From assembly GCA_009760855.2 (NCBI GenBank), contig WPIO01000234.1, positions 1-64,000 of the forward strand: DNA of 64,000 nt, written 5' to 3'. Of the stretch, positions 45,067-56,624 are shown in pieces (positions within the stretch are counted from its first letter, which is position 1; each line of letters begins with the position of its first letter). The notes beneath the pieces were generated by a model. It was not told where the DNA came from, ran no database searches, and was given only the letters and a program-made list of their open reading frames with translations. A program made the translations under genes and the position numbers. The stretch comes from Cristatella mucedo. Taxonomy: Eukaryota; Bryozoa; Phylactolaemata; Cristatellidae.

Positions 45067-45534
45067 TAATGCTTCCCAGTTTTCTCGCCGTGCAGAAATC
45101 TTCATTGTGTACTATTGCCTCGTGGTGCAGAGGAAATGGTAAACTACCGCCGATTGCGCACTTGGTGTAGACCTAAAGCAAGCACTTTTTTATCGATGCC
45201 TTTTTATGTATAGAATAAAATGAAGATTGTGAGAACTTTTCCTTGGGCTTTACGATGGATGGTGAAAAGCGGGCCGATGTGAGCGGAAACGTTCGCACGG
45301 TGAGCAACTAGCCAGGCTACGACTTTTGCTTGAGATCATTAGCAGTTATCGGGTTATAGTCATAAGGAGCAGGACTTTGCATAATCCGTGGCTATGCTCT
45401 TCGTTGCCATGGCGATGGTCTACTCCATGGCCTACTATCGCTGCTGTGCTCTGCTGTCGTCGGCACGGCTGCGTGCTGATTCTAGCATTCACTGTCCTCT
45501 AGGGGGCGCTGGTTCCATCGGTACTCCAGTCTCG
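45067..45534. other. Unassigned DNA
   Basis: No gene or repeat copy seen. Confidence 0.3.
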
Positions 45535-45705
45535 ATTTTCATGCTGACCCCGTGCATGTCACCCCTAACCATGTTATTCATGTTGCTTATCACGCATAAT
45601 ATTACTAACCATTCAATTGCATTTCCCTTTGAAGCAAATTTAAAGCTCCTAGAAGGAGATTGAGTTCTTGGAGGACGCTTTATGAAGTGCATTATTATTA
45701 TTATT
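45535..45705 (+). mobile_element. LINE-A 3' UTR and tail
   Basis: ATGCTGACCCCGTGCATGTCACCCC, CCATTCAATTGCATTTCCCTTTG, AGGAGATTGAGTTCTTGGAGGACGC, then (ATT)n. Confidence 0.85.
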
Positions 45706-45949
45706 TTTATAGATCACCAGGGGCCGCTGATTTCATCGGTATTCCACTATTCAAACCCTAGTGGTGCTCAGGTCTTCTGCTGCGACCTCGCTGAAGCGGC
45801 TTCTCACCGAATCCCTAACTCGTCTTGTTCGCTTCCTATCTACAGCTATGGGTTATAATATTTATAATAACAATTTCAAATTTGATTAGTGTCCTCAGAT
45901 ATTGTCTGCAATGGCTACAAGCCATGACGGATAGCTAGGAACATAGTAT

Positions 45950-46175
45950 CTAAGGGTCTTACTAGCTGAGAGTCTTACTGGCCAAAAGTCTTACTAGCTA
46001 ATCAACTAGCTAGCTAAGGATCTTGCCAGCTAAGGGTCATACTTGCTAAGGATCTTAAAAGTTAAAAGTCTCGTTACGTAAGGGTCTTACTAGCTAAGGG
46101 TCTTACTACCAAATGGTCTTACTTGCCATGGATCTTACTAGCTAAGGGTCTTACTAGCTAAGGGTCTTACTAGGC
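45950..46175. repeat. 16-bp minisatellite, imperfect
   Basis: GGTCTTACTAGCTAAG and variants occur about 14 times. Units at the right end are nearly identical and those at the left are more diverged. Confidence 0.85.
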
Positions 46176-46235
46176 CCATGGTCTCTCTAAGCTAGCCTGC
46201 TTACGTTTCCCTAGCTTGCTAAATTGCTGGGCCGG

Positions 46236-46445
46236 GTAATAATAATAATAATAATACGTTTCTATAGCACCATCAGAAAACCGAATCTCTATCTAGGGAC
46301 TTTATAGATGCTGTATAGAAAACATCATCCCATGATTGGTAGCAACATCCACAAGCAGCAGGCACAGAGTTAGTAGGTACATGCACACACACACGATGAA
46401 TCACAAAGATTAACCAAATGTTGTAATAGGAAGGTACGTTTCAAG
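46236..46445 (-). mobile_element. Diverged LINE-A 3' UTR and tail
   Basis: (TAA)n, TATAGCACCATCAGAAAACC, GGACTTTATAGATGCTG, then ACACGATGAATCACA.AGA and AATGTTGTAATAGGAAGGT follow the antisense 3' UTR order. Confidence 0.65.
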
Positions 46446-47228
46446 CTTCACGGCACACGGACCTCGGGAACTCTGTACGCTGGAATCACGCATACACTCT
46501 AGGACTGATTCTCTAACTGCCAGTAACTCCCACGAATATTGAATAATCCCTCCAGTAGTCCTGAGTGTCCCAGCTTTGACAAGCAGTGTCAGCCATAAGT
46601 AATTGGAGTAACAAGCGTGAAGGTTGCACTTTGTTATGCATTTTACAGTTGATTTGTACAAGTCACATTAATTGCTGACCAGTTAGCAACAGGTAGGTGC
46701 GTGCGAGAGCTCTGGAAGCTCTGCATTCTGGTTTTCTGCATTCTACCGAGTATTATCAAATAACCAATATCAAATATATCAAATATATAATAAATATAAT
46801 ATATCAATATCAAATATCAAATAATCAAATAACCGTACTAAGTCTGAGAGTTTTTGCTACGGAGGAAGAGAGCGGACTACTACACCGATCAGTTAGCAAG
46901 GTTATTTGTTACTCGGTACAGCGAAGGCAGTATTAGGACCCGAGTACAGCCGCTACGGCCGCCGGCGGCCCTCAAGTCCAGCACCTTCAGTCACCGCACC
47001 CCCACCCTAACTAGTGCGGTGCTGCAGGATCGAACTGCCGGTGCCATGCTCTCAGCGTAAGTACGAACGCGGAGCAGGGGGCTTCCACGTCCGGTGGCTT
47101 CCACTTCAGCGGCGGCTTCCACGTCCGGTCGGAGCTGAGGCCGCAAACGCAGCGCTCGCAACGGCGCTCCAGTCTCAGCCGACGCACGCGACGACTTCCG
47201 GCGACGGCGGCTGACTCTTGTAGCGCTG
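46446..47228. other. Unassigned DNA becoming GC-rich rightward
   Basis: CAAATAT-type repeats lie at 46755-46830. CpG density rises after about 46920. No gene is recognised. Confidence 0.3.
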
Positions 47229-47474
47229 CTAGCGACCCTGCAGATGCTGCACAAATGCACGCAGATACGCCGACACTAGCAAGGACGCTGCAACGACGAA
47301 CCGTGTTCGTACCATAACATTAAAAAACTTCTTGTGCATAACGTAGACAAGTCTTTTAGAGAGCAACAGAAGGTTTAAGGCACTCAACAGCGGCTCCGCG
47401 ATCTGGAGCTCAAATAAACTCAGGTCCGCGATGCCGAGGCCGAGTCCGGAAGCGCTGCTGACTCCCTCTTGCAT
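47229..47474 (-). CDS. Small hypothetical membrane protein or exon, 81 aa
   Basis: The start ATG has context GACGCCATGC. Two hydrophobic stretches are visible, about residues 21-45 (ELQIAEPLLSALNLLLL) and 60-75 (VVAASLLVSAYLRAF), with the basic segment MHKKFFNVMVRTR between them. The frame ends shortly after the second stretch. It may be a complete small protein or one exon of a larger gene; an ATG|GTACGA donor-like site lies within the basic segment. It sits at the edge of a CpG-rich region. I do not recognise a family. Confidence 0.3.
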   Translation of the reverse strand: MQEGVSSASGLGLGIADLSLFELQIAEPLLSALNLLLLSKRLVYVMHKKFFNVMVRTRFVVAASLLVSAYLRAFVQHLQGR

Positions 47475-47867
47475 GGCGTCAGCTTTTATGCCGCTTTGAC
47501 AACATGCTATCGCATAATCGGTTCCTGGTAACGATAATTTAGGAGCCGCAAATAATGGATATCAATCATAATCTATGGCTGATTTAGCTCGTCTCCGCTT
47601 CAGCCTCCGGAAGGGGGCGCCACCGTAGCGGGGAGCCTGGGACGTTTAGCTAGCCTATGTATGCTAGTTGACCCGCTTTTTGCATGGCTGTTGGGGTCCA
47701 TGTGCACGGACGGCGCGCCTTCTTTTGTAAGGTCGCTGGGAAAACAGCTGCCCCACTTAAGCGTAGGCAAACAGTGCTCTCGCGCCGAGTGCGTTCACTG
47801 AGGAGGCGGTCGCGCGCGTTCCGCGGCGACGCGAGGGAGCGGCGCTGGTCGCTTGCGTCAGAAGCAG
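47475..47867. other. GC-rich unassigned DNA
   Basis: No gene is recognised; open frames here overlap on both strands. Confidence 0.3.
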
Positions 47868-48062
47868 CCGCCGCCATTTAGACTGGCGCGCTGCGGCCGC
47901 AGCGCGGCGTCGTCCTCTGCACGTCGGGGCCCTGGCCGGCGCCCGCCCGGCGAGCCGCCGGAGTCGTGCGGCGCTGCTCGCTTCCGCCGCCCATTTTCGC
48001 GCCATTACCGCCGTCCATTTGCGCGCGTTTCCGCCGTCCATTTGCACGCGCTTCGCGGCGTT
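47868..48062 (+). promoter_or_regulatory. CpG-rich cluster of YY1-like CCAT motifs
   Basis: GCCGCCATTTAG, GCCGCCCATTTTC, GCGCCATTACCGCC and two CCGCCGTCCATTTGC units about 24 bp apart. This looks like a promoter-type element. No adjacent coding start is obvious. Confidence 0.35.
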
Positions 48063-48167
48063 CGTAGCAAGTTCACTAAAACTTATCGCAGAGGCGGCGG
48101 CGGCGGCGATGCATCGGCTGTAACGGCGGCTGCGGTCGTCGACCCGTCGACAGACGAACGACGTACT

Positions 48168-48300
48168 GTAATGTACATCCGTTGGTATCTCCACAAAGCC
48201 GCAATGCGGCTGTTACGCAGAAGCGTATTCTGTGGCGCGCTCAGGGCGTCCAAGCGGCTTTCGGTTCGAATGCGGTAGCGAACGGACTCGCGCAACAAAA
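48168..48300 (-). mobile_element. LINE-B 3' end, old and GC-enriched
   Basis: GTAATGTACATCCGTTGGTATCTCC, CTGTTACGCAGAAGCGTATTCTGT, CAAGCGGCTTTCGGTTCGAATGCGGTAGCGAACGG, with breaks, follow the LINE-B tail order. Confidence 0.75.
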
Positions 48301-49009
48301 AAGGACGCGATATGCATAGATATAGATGGCTGAGTGAGGAGAGCTGTCAAGGAAACGAGTTGCAAGGAAGTAGTTCGAGTGGTATGATCACCGTGCTGAA
48401 CCAAACCGACGCTCTCCAGTCAGCCAAAAGATTAGCGGACCTGACTAATGCTAGGGCTTTTACCGTGAATCTTGCGGTCTCCTGCAATCAATAAAAAAAG
48501 CCTGTCGCATACGAATATTTTAGCGACGAACTTCGAAAACTCATCCATGAATAAAATTAGACGGCCAGAATGAGGCCGGAAGATCGCAACTGTGAGAGGC
48601 ATATATGCTAGTTGATGGAGACTTTATAGCAACTGGTTCAAATAGTCACCCATGCGAAAAAATGCCGGTTTTATAGTTAAGCAAATCACGAACACCGACC
48701 GCAACCCTGCCATCCACTTTGTCAGATCGCACGAACTGAAAGTATCAGAACCCGGATGGGGTGGTCTCGCATATGCAGCCACTAGACCAAGGCGTCATCC
48801 TTGTGGACAGCATGCAGTCACGGTGGCGTGTTCGCGATCGAGAGCGCATTGAATTAGTACGATTGGGGCGACACACATGAACCGCGAGAGAACATTAATC
48901 GGCCAGCTTATGGAATTCAGCACACGTCAGTTGGGTTTTAATTCACTTAGCGCGATACAGAGACAAGCGTTAGAACATCAAATCGAAAAGAGAGATCTAA
49001 AAATAAGTC
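48301..49009. other. Unassigned DNA
   Basis: No gene or repeat copy is recognised. Confidence 0.3.
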
Positions 49010-49240
49010 ATGCCGTCGTACTTTGGGGGAGACTTGAAAGATGGCGCCGGTCGAGCAAGGTCGATGAGGAAAATGGCCGATGCAATGTTAATGCAAGAGA
49101 ACGCGCAGAGAAAAGGCACTCTGTTTCGCACCAATCGCTCGTTAATAAAAAAAGAGAAGAATAAAATAACCAAATGGCAGCCGACGGAATATGACGAATT
49201 GTCCAGCGTTTCTCGCAGTCCGAGCACGAAAGGCGCGTAG
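49010..49240 (+). CDS. Hypothetical 76-aa ORF, possible small protein or exon
   Basis: The frame starts MPSYFGGDLKDGAGRARSM and has a protein-like composition: an amphipathic stretch (MRKMADAMLMQENAQRKG), a basic stretch (SLIKKEKNKITKW), then PTEYDELSSVSRS and a stop. An in-frame stop lies two codons before the ATG, and the start context is weak. It is not recognised. No signal peptide or membrane segment is present. An antisense frame overlaps it, so coding is unproven. Confidence 0.25.
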   Translation: MPSYFGGDLKDGAGRARSMRKMADAMLMQENAQRKGTLFRTNRSLIKKEKNKITKWQPTEYDELSSVSRSPSTKGA

Positions 49241-49251
49241 CAGCGTCTGCA

Positions 49252-49261
49252 GTCACGTGAC
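49252..49261. promoter_or_regulatory. GTCACGTGAC palindromic E-box
   Basis: A 10-bp palindrome identical to the core bound by USF/MITF/TFEB-type bHLH-ZIP factors, at the left edge of the CpG-rich region. Function is inferred only. Confidence 0.35.
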
Positions 49262-49860
49262 ATCGGTGCGGCGGCGCCTCCTGCCCCGCCATTTGTAGCT
49301 TGCAGCTGAACGGACCTTGTACAGCACATTCGGGCATCTGCTTCTTGTGGTCTGAAAAATGGCGTGGGCGTGGGAGCTGGACTGAGGAGAGAGAAATGAG
49401 AGATGGTGGCTACTTCATCCCTTTTAGTTGACTTCCTCTGCATTAAAGAAAGATGAGCCAATTCTGGCGGTGTCGGCTGCGGTCGGACAGTTGTTCGACT
49501 TCAGGCTCAGTCCTGGTCACAGCAAAACGGTCAATGCTGTATTCGAGAATAGTGTCTCCAATCATTACTGTTTATTGGAAATTGAACGAGCATTCCACAG
49601 GCACATTTTAAGAATTGCCACTACTGCTAGGACGAGTTTAGAAGACCGTTAAGTTAGAGTGACCTACTGCGGCACTCTCTTTGTCGGCCGCTCATTATGG
49701 CCGGACGCACATTTTGGACGACCACTCCGTCCATTCCGCCCGCCCGCGTGGCCGCCGGCAAAGACGCCGTTAAGAAGCGCACGAGCAGAGAGGTGAAGCC
49801 GACGTGCGATAGCGCGTCGGCGGCGGCGGCGGCAGACGCCGTCCGAGGAGATCTCGCGAA
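49262..49860. other. Unassigned DNA
   Basis: No gene is recognised between the E-box and the CT array. It may contain the 3' end of the minus-strand gene at 50017-51897. Confidence 0.3.
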
Positions 49861-49862
49861 AG

Positions 49863-49868
49863 ATCTCT

Positions 49869-49908
<40 letters not shown>

Positions 49909-49917
49909 CCTCTCTCG
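49863..49917. repeat. CT microsatellite
   Basis: (CT)n with two CC interruptions. Confidence 0.95.
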
Positions 49918-50016
49918 GATCCCTAGCCTGTTGCGTTTGCCGCCGCCTCATCGCGCCTGAGCGGCGGTGCACGCCGGGCGCCTCAGCGCGCCACCGCGCG
50001 CCGCCGTGCTTCGACG

Positions 50017-51897
50017 CTAAAGAGTTCTCCCGTCGGCGGCCGCGTCAGTGGCGGCAGGGATCGTATGGATGTCCGCTGTCGCGACGACTGCGGCGTCACT
50101 CTCCACTTCCTCGTGCGGCTTTATCAAGGTGACGAAACGGCGCAGGACGGGAAGCGGCGCCGCGCTTTCTTTGGCCTCTGCCGCCTCGGCGCGGCGGTCC
50201 TCGCCGTGACCGTTCGGGCCGAGGCCGCTGCGGATGGTTGTGAACTCGGCCTTGCCAGCCGTGACCTCGTCAACGGGGTAGGTCATTCGAAATTTGCTCT
50301 TACGGGCTGCTCCCCTGGGAGACTTGGGCGAGGCTGGCGGCGAGGCGGGCGGCGCCGGAGTCCTGTGCCGCCGATCGCTCAAAGGCGCTGTCACCCACTC
50401 GCCGTCGCGGCCGTCGGTGGCGGGAGCGGGGAGCTGACGGCGCGTGAGCGGCCTCTCGAAGACGACGACGGCGTCCTCAAACTCCTTTGACTTGCGTCGC
50501 CTGCTGAGCAGAGGGCTGAGTCTGGCGCCCCATCCTCCGATGTCCTCGTACTCGCGCGACTTGCGTCGCTGCGACAGAAGACGCGCGCTGGGCAGCCTCG
50601 TCGGCGGCGGCAGCCGCGGCTGCGGCCGCGACTGCGGCGGCAGCACGACCTCGGGCAGGTCCTCGAACTCTTTCGACAATCGGCGCGCCCTGAGTTGATG
50701 CCACCGGAACTGCTCACGCTGCTGCCGAGCACCGCCTCGCAGTGGCGCGTCTTCAAACTCGAACGACTTCCGCCTGCGGCCGTGGTACTGCTCGAGCAGC
50801 TCTGCAAGGAACAGCAGCGTCGTCGTCATCGCGAGGGAATTGCGCGGGAGTGCGTCTCGCGGAAGAGTGTCTCGCGATAGCTCGCCACACTCGTCCAGCC
50901 CCGCGAGTCACTCGCCGGTGGGCCGTCGCCCGCGGCGCCATTGTACGTAGCGGCAGCGACACGCACGCGAGCGTGCGGCGGCCGCAGAGCGCGACGCTTC
51001 GGCCGCCGCGCCGCGGCCGAAGCGTCGCGAGAGAGAGAGAGAGTCGCGCGGCCGCTGGGCTCGCCACCACCGCCGCTCTTCCACCGCGGAGGCTCAAGTC
51101 GCTCGGCCGCGCCCTCCTCACGCACTCGCATGCGAGATCCCTTTTTTTTATTGTCACGCAGTGTGACGTATCTCCCCATCGGTCGGCTCTCGCTCGCGAC
51201 GAGCGTGGAAAGCGCGGCGGCGCCCACCCGCCCGCCCGCCCGATGCAGCCACCAAGTCGCGCGGCAGCCGGTGGGCGGGACGGGCGGCAGCGGAAGTGTA
51301 TCGTACCGTTGGCGCGACTCTTTTGACTCGCTCTTCCGAAAAACACCGGGTAAGGATCGGTAGGCTGGCTGTGCGCTTCCAGGTTGAGCGGCTGGCACGT
51401 GACGTCGGCACGCTGCTGCTGCAGCTGCAGCTGCTGCTGCTGCTGACTGTGCTCTGCAATTCACGACCGCTAGCCGTGGTCGCTGGGGCGGCAGCCGGCG
51501 GCGACAGCCAAGCTTCTTGCGAAACGCAAGCCGCGAGCGACGCGGCGCGCGAACCGCGCGCCTCCGCCGCAGCCTCGGCGCCGCCGCCTCCCCCGCTGCA
51601 GCCGCTGCAGCCGCTGCAGCCGCTGCAGCCTCCGCCTCCACAGCTGCAGCCTCGGCGCCGCGGCGGCGGCGGGCGCTCACCGATTTTTTCGAGCAGCTTC
51701 GCTCGCGCTTTCATCGACGACAGCAGCTCCTCCCGGCGTCGGCGGAAGAGACACTGCGTCCGGCTCATTTCCGAGGCGATCTGCTTGGACGCCGTCTCCA
51801 GCTCTCTGGCGCGCAGCCGCGACGACACGGATACGACGCAGTGATCGCGCCGGCGCTCGTTCTGCGCAAGCGCGTCGCTGAAGCGGGGACCGGTCAT
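50017..51897 (-). CDS. Unrecognised two-exon protein with four RRxSxE[F/Y]ED motifs
   Basis: Predicted 333 aa. Exon 1 is 51897..51681 (72 codons plus one base) and exon 2 is 50801..50017. The start has a strong Kozak context (CCCACCATGA). The donor is ATCG|GTGAGC and the acceptor TTCCTTGCAG|AG; both are phase 1 and rejoin as a Glu codon. Residues about 25-78 form an amphipathic, Arg/Glu/Leu-rich helix. Motifs: RRKSFEFED (82-90), RRLSKEFED (112-120), RRKSREYED (151-159) and RRKSKEFED (174-182). Their codons differ mostly at silent positions, which suggests selection on the peptide. A Pro/Ser stretch (PPASPPASPKSP, about 215-230) and a C-terminal acidic tail follow. RRxS fits a PKA-type phosphosite and could bind 14-3-3. 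There is no signal peptide or membrane segment, so it is probably intracellular. I do not recognise a family. A neuropeptide precursor is an alternative because of the dibasic sites, but the missing signal peptide argues against it. Confidence 0.55.
50802..51680 (-). other. Predicted intron of the motif-repeat gene
   Basis: This is an 879-nt GT-AG intron (GTGAGC ... TTCCTTGCAG). It is CpG-rich and contains long but low-complexity frames (Ala, Arg, Gly, Pro), which I treat as non-coding. Confidence 0.5.
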
Positions 51898-52014
51898 GGT
51901 GGGCGCGCCGCTGCCGCTCTCCCGCCGCGGAGGAGGCTCAAGCGAGCCGCACGCACACGTCTGCTGCCGCCGTCGCCGGCGGTCACTGGCTGCAGCGGCC
52001 GGCGGCGAGCGGCG

Positions 52015-52022
52015 CTTAAATA
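52015..52022 (-). promoter_or_regulatory. Possible TATA-like element for the motif-repeat gene
   Basis: TATTTAAG on the minus strand, about 118 bp upstream of the ATG at 51897, inside a CpG-rich promoter region. Spacing would allow a short 5' UTR. Confidence 0.35.
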
Positions 52023-52249
52023 GCGGCGTTGTTTTGGAAGTCCAGCTGGCGCGGAGCGCCGTCCATTGTGCTAGCGAGCAATCTAGCTGCTGCGGCGGCG
52101 GCGGCGGCGAGCGCGCGCGGGTCGGTGCCACAATAGGTGCCGGTCGCCTGTCGCGCGGCGTTCAATGGCGCTCGACAATGCGGAGCGATGAGTGTTAAGC
52201 AACGCGAGACGTGTACGTGCGTAAGTCGCCCGTCGACGCTTCGCGCGAA

Positions 52250-52580
52250 CAATGAGCCGGCTCTCCTGTCACTGGGTTTACGTGGTGGGCTTGCCTATCG
52301 ACCGGCTTCGATGCTGTTTCTTGTAAACAAACATCAATGGCACCCGCTAGCGGCGCTGTTATCTTGAAGAACCCATTGCCGTAACTGTCTCAAAGGTGTT
52401 TACTTCAAGCGTGCGGCTCCAAATCAGCGGCAGGGTCGCTGCACCGTACCACGGGCTAGCCAATACTCGGAGAGTGGCGAGCGACCGCGTGCGACCGGCC
52501 GCTGCAGCCATGTGTCGCAGCCGTGTCGCAGTCATTCTGCTACCCTAAAACAACATCTGCACTGCGATCGTGAACTAGAA
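52250..52580. other. Unassigned DNA right of the CpG-rich region
   Basis: No gene or repeat copy seen. Confidence 0.3.
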
Positions 52581-52581
52581 T

Positions 52582-53160
52582 AATAATAATAATATTATTA
52601 TTAATAATGCACTTGACAAAGTGCCCTTGGAGAACTCAATCCCTTCAGAGGCGCTTAACATTTGCTGCAAAGGGAAACGCGATTGAATGGTGAATAATAT
52701 CACGCTTGATAAACAAGATGAACAACGTGGTTAGGGGTGACATGCACAGGGTCAGCATGCAAATGAGGTTATTGGCAGCATGCACAGTGTCAGCACGCAT
52801 AAGCACATCAAGGACGAATCACGAAACCTTGAAGTCAATCCGTTGCTTAACCGGTAGCCAGTGCAGGTCGGCGAGAAGTGGTGCGACGTGGCAACTGCGA
52901 CGCTCACGACAGACAAGCCTGGCTGCGGAGTTTTGCACCACCTGTAATCGCCTGATTACACATGCTGGTAGGCCAGCAAGCAGCGAGTTACAGGAGTCAA
53001 GACGGGATGTCACAAATGCATGGACCAACTTATACGTGGTACCCGTATCTAAACAAGCCCGAATTTTAGCAATTTTAGGTAGCCAAAAGTAGGCAGGTTT
53101 GACTGTGGAGCTGATGAGGTCGTCTAACGAGTGGTCACTTTGGAATTTGGATGTGGTGTT
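52582..53160 (-). mobile_element. LINE-A copy with internal deletion
   Basis: The antisense tail and 3' UTR (52582-52822) jump directly from AGGACGAATCAC to GAAACCTTGAAGTCAATCCG, so most of the C-terminal coding region is deleted. Coding for HWLPVKQRIDFKVS, RRLQVVQNSAARLVCRERRSC and TYKLVHAFVTSRLD follows. Confidence 0.85.
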
Positions 53161-53311
53161 GCCTGTCTTAGAGGGCCCGAAATGTGGCCATGCCATGCCA
53201 TCGATGCTAGCTGAAACCCTTGAGCTGGAGCTTTCAGCCGAGCTGAACAAGTCCTCCAGTGAAAGGTGACTTAAAACCATGGCACAAAGATTTGTTGCCA
53301 AAGCTATACAT

Positions 53312-53402
53312 ACGATTCATTTGTAAAGCACCCCAATAGAGCTTAATCTCTATTTAGGCGCTTCGCATATGCCGCGGAGCTCAAGCCCACGACCTCGGTC
53401 AT
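53312..53402 (-). mobile_element. SINE-A copy, truncated head
   Basis: Antisense ATTTGTAAAGCACCCCAATAGAGC, TTAGGCGCTTCGCATATGCC, GGAGCTCAAGCCCACGACCTC, then lost. Confidence 0.75.
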
Positions 53403-54030
<628 letters not shown>

Positions 54031-54034
54031 ATTA

Positions 54035-54896
54035 ATAATAATAATAATGTATTTGATAAAGCACCCTCTGAGAACTTAATCTCTTTTTAGGCGCTTTACA
54101 TTTGCTGCGAAGGGAAATGCAATTGAATGGTAAGTAAAATCATGCTTGAAAAACAAACAAAATGAATAACGTGGTTTGGGGTGACATGCACCGGGTCAGC
54201 ATGCAAATATGGTTAGTGGCAGCATGCACAGTGTCAGCACGCATAAGCACGTGAAGGACGAATCACAGGGACCCACTAAATGCTGTCCTAAATAGGTGTG
54301 TTTTTAAGTTCCTTTAAAATGTGGTCAGGTCAGGGGATGTTCTGACGCAGGTCGGGAGGAAGTTCCAGGCTGTGGGAGCATACGAGCTAAATGCACGGTC
54401 TCCAAAGGATTTAAGGTTTGTACGAGGTATTTCTAGACTGTTGGATTCCGAAAAGCAGGTGGTACGATGCTTGGCCTGATGGGGGAGTATGTCGGAGAGA
54501 TAGGCTGGAGCCATAGAATGAAGGGACCTAAAAGTGAGCGACAAAACCTTGAAGTCAATCCGTTGCTTGACTGGTAGCCAGTGCAGGTCGGTGAGAAGTG
54601 GAGTAATGTGGCAACTGCGACGCTCTCGACAGACAAGCCTAGCTGCAGAGTTTTGCAGCAGCTGCAATCGCCTGATCGCACATGCTGGTAGGCCAGTGAG
54701 CAGTGAGTTGCAGAAGTCGAGACGAGATGTCACGAATGCATGGACCAACTTAGACGTGGTATCCTTATCTAAACAAGCCCGAATTTTAGCAATGTTACGA
54801 AGCTGAAAATAGGCAGATTTGACTGTGGAGCTGATATGGTCGTCTAACGAGAGGTCGCTTTGGAATATGACATCTAGATTTCGAGCTGATTCGACA
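54035..54896 (-). mobile_element. LINE-A copy inserted in GA repeat
   Basis: (TAA)n, full tail and 3' UTR, then an open antisense frame (54748..54314) for MVHAFVTSRLDFCNSLLTGL, LHWLPVKQRIDFKVLSLTF, LAPAYLSD-like and SPDLTTF. It stops at the SARNLDV segment. GA repeat borders both ends. Confidence 0.9.
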
Positions 54897-55236
54897 GGAA
54901 CAGAAAAGAGAGAGGAAGGAAGAGATCAAGAGAGAGAGAGAGAGATGTTGAGAGAGAGGGGAACAGAAAGAGAGAGGGAGAGAGAGAAGAAATAGGGAGA
55001 GAGAGAAAGGAAGAGAGAGAGAGAGGGGGGAGAGAAGGAGGGCGAGAGAGGAAAAGTAATTTAGAGAGAGCGAGAGAAAGAGGCGAGAGAGAAAGCCAGA
55101 AAGAGAGAGAGAGAGAAAGCAAGAGAGAAGGAAAAAGAGGAAAGAGGAAAGAGGAGAGAGAGAGAGAAAGAGAGGAGATACAGTGGGGAAAAGATTTGAG
55201 AGAGAGGAGATAGAGAGGGGAGAGAGAAAAATAAAG
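54897..55236. repeat. GA-rich purine tract
   Basis: Degenerate GAGAGAA/GGGAGA sequence of about 340 bp, almost pure purine on the plus strand. Confidence 0.9.
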
Positions 55237-55239
55237 TAG

Positions 55240-55592
55240 CTGTTTCACTCCTTTGTCTAAAGACCGTTGGCGACAGAAGCTTTAGCTCTGGAAGTCCTAG
55301 ACTGTGGAACTCGCTTCCATAATTCTTACGCAACGACAACTACTCTCCTGCTGTCGACTATGGCACATCCTTTTCAGCGGTCCTGAACTGCTACTTCTAT
55401 GCTACTCACTACCTCAGCTGCTCTCCTGACTCTGCTATGCTTCCCACTTTCTCTTCGTTGCGTGAGACGAAGTCTGTTGGCTACCGAATGCGTACCGAAC
55501 ACCGCTTAGGCTGAGTGTGCCATACAAAGTTCTCATGCATAACACTCACATAGTCTTTATGACTTTGTGGAGTTACAGACGGAGATAGAATA
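55240..55592 (+). mobile_element. LINE-B 3' end
   Basis: The sense copy runs from AGCTGTTTCACTCCTTTGTCTAAAG through TTGGCTACCGAATGCGTACCG to the tail (CTTTATGACTTTGTGGAGTTACAGACGGAGATA). A second partial tail word (GTGGCTTTGTGGAGTCGCAG) follows at 55600-55620, so the tail end is partly duplicated. Confidence 0.85.
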
Positions 55593-55711
55593 CATTACGT
55601 TTGTGGCTTTGTGGAGTCGCAGAAAGAGATGCAATAGGCACTGGCTGCGGCGGTGGCGACGGCGGCGGCTGGTTCTTCTGGCAGGCTTTTGGTCTGCTGC
55701 TGCTCCAGTTC

Positions 55712-56622
<911 letters not shown>

Positions 56623-56624
<2 letters not shown>

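Noticed and set aside
47757-48278. ORFs of about 140 codons on both strands
   Set aside because: CpG-rich shadow frames that also overlap an old LINE-B tail.
50826-51680. 284-codon minus-strand frame rich in Ala and Arg
   Set aside because: It lies within the predicted intron and is low complexity; GC-rich DNA has few stops. The phase-matched splice model is better supported.
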